From the NCBI GenBank assembly GCA_022360275.1, contig JAKSDC010000210.1, positions 1 through 7,300 of the forward strand: 7,300 nucleotides of DNA, given 5' to 3'. How positions within the stretch are numbered: position 1 is the stretch's first letter; every line of letters starts with the position of its first letter. This DNA is from Chlorobiales bacterium. GTDB taxonomy: Bacteria; Bacteroidota; Chlorobiia; Chlorobiales; Chlorobiaceae. The notes under the pieces are model-generated. The model was not told the origin of the DNA, did no database searches, and worked only from the letters and a program-made list of their open reading frames with translations. The translations under genes and the position numbers were made by a program. Positions 5,634 through 7,300 of the stretch are shown here, piece after piece.

Positions 5634-6812
5634 ATGTCGAGACATATCGGAAAAAGAGTCAGAGAGCAGGTTTTCTGTGCCTTCACGCTCTTTGCCTTGC
5701 TTGCAGGGTGTGGCGGCGCAAGCAGGGATGCGGGGATGCAGCCGCAAGCACTGCCGCTTCCCGTGATGAAAATCAAGAGTTCTTCTACGGTGGTGACAAA
5801 GCAGTATTCGGCTCTTCTTGAAGGGGTTGTTACAGTTGAAGTCAGGCCTCAGGTTGACGGGACTCTGCAGGAAATAGCTGTCGATGAAGGCGAGTTTGTC
5901 AAATCCGGCCAATTGCTGTTCGGTATCGATGACCGGGTGTACCGGGAAGAGCTGAAATCGGCTGTCGCAGCGCAACATGCGGCAAAAGCAGCTCTCGAAG
6001 TTGCATGGATTGAGGTGGAAAGACTCAGGCCGCTGGTGAAAAACAAGGTTGTTTCGGAAATACAACTGAAGCAGGCCATGGCGAACCATCGGTCTGCAAA
6101 GGCAAACCTCGAACAGGCGGAGGCTGCCGTTCAGAGGGCACGCATCAACCTTGATTATACCCGGATAAAAGCTCATGTGGACGGCTATATCGGTGATATA
6201 CCGTTTCGTATCGGCAGTCTTGTAAGCAAAAACCAGGCTGAACAGTTGACAACGCTGACCGATGTGCACGAGATGCGGGCTTATTTCAGCATGAGCGAGA
6301 TCGACTTTGCACGTTTCAAGCAGCAATTTCCCGGTAGCTCAATCGAGGAGAAACTTGCTTCCGTACCGCCGGTTACCCTGCTTCTTGCAGATGGCAGCCG
6401 CTACCCTTTCGAAGGCCGCCTCGATGCGGTCAGTGGTCAGTTCGATCGTTCTACGGCTTCGGTCATGTTTCGGGCAACCTTTCCCAATGCCGAAGGCATA
6501 CTGCGTTCGGGTAACACAGGAAAAGTAATCATTGCTTACCGTTACGATAATATTGTGCAGGTTCCCCAGGCGAGCACGGTGGATCTTCAGGACAGGATAT
6601 TTGTATTCAAGGTGTCGGAAGACAATACCGTATCGAGAACTCCGATAACGGTTGTAGGAAAAAGCAATTCCAATTATATCGTCAGCGATGGTCTTGAGGA
6701 CGGCGATACGATTGTCGTGTCCGGATTCTCACGTTTGCCGGACGGGACAGTGATCGATCCACAGCCTCTTGAAAAAGAAGCCATCCCTGATCAGAAAGAG
6801 CAGCATCGATGA
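5634..6812 (+). CDS. RND efflux periplasmic adaptor (membrane fusion protein), lipoprotein
   Basis: A 392-residue AcrA/MexA-type adaptor that bridges an inner-membrane RND pump to the outer-membrane channel. A lipoprotein signal is clear: basic 'RHIGKRVR', hydrophobic 'AFTLFALLAGC', lipobox LAG|Cys26, so the mature protein should be lipid-anchored on the periplasmic side. Domains follow in the usual order. The first lipoyl half is at 66-100 ('VEVRPQVDGTL', 'VDEGEFVKSGQLL'). The alpha-helical hairpin, Ala/Glu rich and coiled-coil-like, is at 101-172. The second lipoyl half is at 173-187 ('LDYTRIKAHVDG'), the beta-barrel at about 195-295, and the membrane-proximal domain at about 300-365. I chose ATG 5634 because it gives a proper lipoprotein signal; an in-frame TTG at 5601 would add 11 residues and overlap the likely transcription start. 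No Shine-Dalgarno is seen. RND2 begins 23 bases after its stop, so the pair is a typical adaptor-pump operon. The wording is of the Bacteroidetes/Chlorobi type. Confidence 0.94.
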   Translation: MSRHIGKRVREQVFCAFTLFALLAGCGGASRDAGMQPQALPLPVMKIKSSSTVVTKQYSALLEGVVTVEVRPQVDGTLQEIAVDEGEFVKSGQLLFGIDDRVYREELKSAVAAQHAAKAALEVAWIEVERLRPLVKNKVVSEIQLKQAMANHRSAKANLEQAEAAVQRARINLDYTRIKAHVDGYIGDIPFRIGSLVSKNQAEQLTTLTDVHEMRAYFSMSEIDFARFKQQFPGSSIEEKLASVPPVTLLLADGSRYPFEGRLDAVSGQFDRSTASVMFRATFPNAEGILRSGNTGKVIIAYRYDNIVQVPQASTVDLQDRIFVFKVSEDNTVSRTPITVVGKSNSNYIVSDGLEDGDTIVVSGFSRLPDGTVIDPQPLEKEAIPDQKEQHR

Positions 6813-6835
6813 ACAGCGCAGAATACAAGTAGATT

Positions 6836-7300
6836 ATGTTTGAACGATTTATCAACAGGCCGGTTCTCGCTACGGTTATATCGGTATTCATTTTTCTGCT
6901 CGGTTTGATCGGTATTACACAGCTTCCTCTCACACAGTTTCCCGATATAGCTCCACCCGCTGTACAAGTATCGGCTACGTATCCAGGAGCTGATGCACAA
7001 ACCATCGCCCGTTCGGTAGCTCCTTCGCTCGAGGAGGCAATCAATGGTGTCGATGACATGACCTATATGACATCGACATCGAGCAATGACGGTTCCCTGG
7101 TGATCAACGTGCTTTTCAGGACGGGCACCGATCCTGACCAGGCGGCGGTCAATGTGCAGAACAGGGTGGCGACGGCAACCAGTCAGTTGCCGGAAGAAGT
7201 GACGAGATTCGGGGTGACGACCGCCAAGACGCAGAACAGCATGATCATGGTGATTACGCTGTTCAGCGACGATCCCGAAACCTACGATGCAACCTTTTTA
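6836..7300 (+). CDS. HAE1-type RND multidrug efflux permease, RND2 (N-terminal part)
   Basis: An open frame runs from ATG 6836 to the window edge without a stop (155 codons), so only the beginning of a protein that normally has about 1040-1060 residues is present. 'MFERFINRPVLATVIS' followed by a hydrophobic segment is the standard HAE1/AcrB N-terminus and TM1. It leads into the first periplasmic loop with conserved 'QLPLTQFPDIAPP', 'VSATYPGADAQT', 'INGVDDMTYMTSTSSNDGS', 'GTDPDQAAVNVQNRV' and 'GVTTAKTQNS'. In AcrB the corresponding residues form the porter domain that binds and moves substrates. The TM4 and TM10 proton-relay residues lie beyond the window and cannot be checked. It starts 23 bases after the adaptor gene with no Shine-Dalgarno and is almost certainly co-transcribed and a partner of that adaptor. 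Family assignment is firm; substrates cannot be told from this stretch. Confidence 0.95.
   Translation, partial: MFERFINRPVLATVISVFIFLLGLIGITQLPLTQFPDIAPPAVQVSATYPGADAQTIARSVAPSLEEAINGVDDMTYMTSTSSNDGSLVINVLFRTGTDPDQAAVNVQNRVATATSQLPEEVTRFGVTTAKTQNSMIMVITLFSDDPETYDATFL

Noticed and set aside
5619..6326. Long minus-strand open frame opposite the adaptor gene
   Set aside because: It is the antisense shadow of a well-supported gene, with no recognisable domain, no start signal and a Cys/His/Arg-rich composition typical of antisense frames.

Overview
The window most likely comes from a bacterium of the Chlorobi/Bacteroidetes (FCB) side of the tree, with a green sulfur bacterium (Chlorobium/Prosthecochloris type) as my best guess. 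Three things point there. The adaptor protein and the second RND pump carry wording typical of FCB members (lipoyl stretch 'VEVRPQVDGTL', adaptor segment 'YIGDIPFRIGSLV', pump segment 'MTSTSSNDGS'). Almost no start codon has a Shine-Dalgarno sequence. The gaps between genes hold short degenerate repeats of a kind I associate with Chlorobi. Taxonomy is inference; no rRNA or other marker gene is present.

Layout. Positions 1-60 hold a four-unit octamer tandem repeat. A minus-strand gene (642 down to 61) encodes a complete 193-residue pentapeptide-repeat protein. A 154-bp divergent spacer (643-796) separates it from a plus-strand efflux cluster that fills the rest of the window: a TolC-type outer-membrane channel (797-2275), a first RND permease of 1031 residues (2391-5486), a lipoprotein membrane-fusion/adaptor protein (5634-6812), and the first 155 residues of a second, HAE1/AcrB-type RND permease (6836 to the window edge). 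The spacer at 2276-2390 holds a compact repeat and hairpin structure and a second short repeat. The spacer at 5487-5633 holds a candidate promoter and two small palindromes.

How the genes work together. Outer-membrane channel, adaptor and RND permease are the three parts of a tripartite drug/toxin efflux pump spanning both membranes. Here one channel and one adaptor are encoded with two different RND permeases. The order is channel-RND1-adaptor-RND2, and a plausible promoter before the adaptor could make two transcription units (channel+RND1 and adaptor+RND2). RND1 keeps the TM4 Asp-Asp pair needed for proton coupling but has Val where AcrB has its TM10 lysine, which marks it as a different RND subfamily. 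Whether the two permeases share the adaptor, or form a mixed pump, cannot be settled from sequence alone.

I see no RNA gene, CRISPR array, transposase or phage gene. The content is mostly ordinary efflux machinery. The points most worth a second look are the two-permease/one-adaptor layout, the repeat that supplies the stop codon of the channel gene, and the TM10 variation of RND1.
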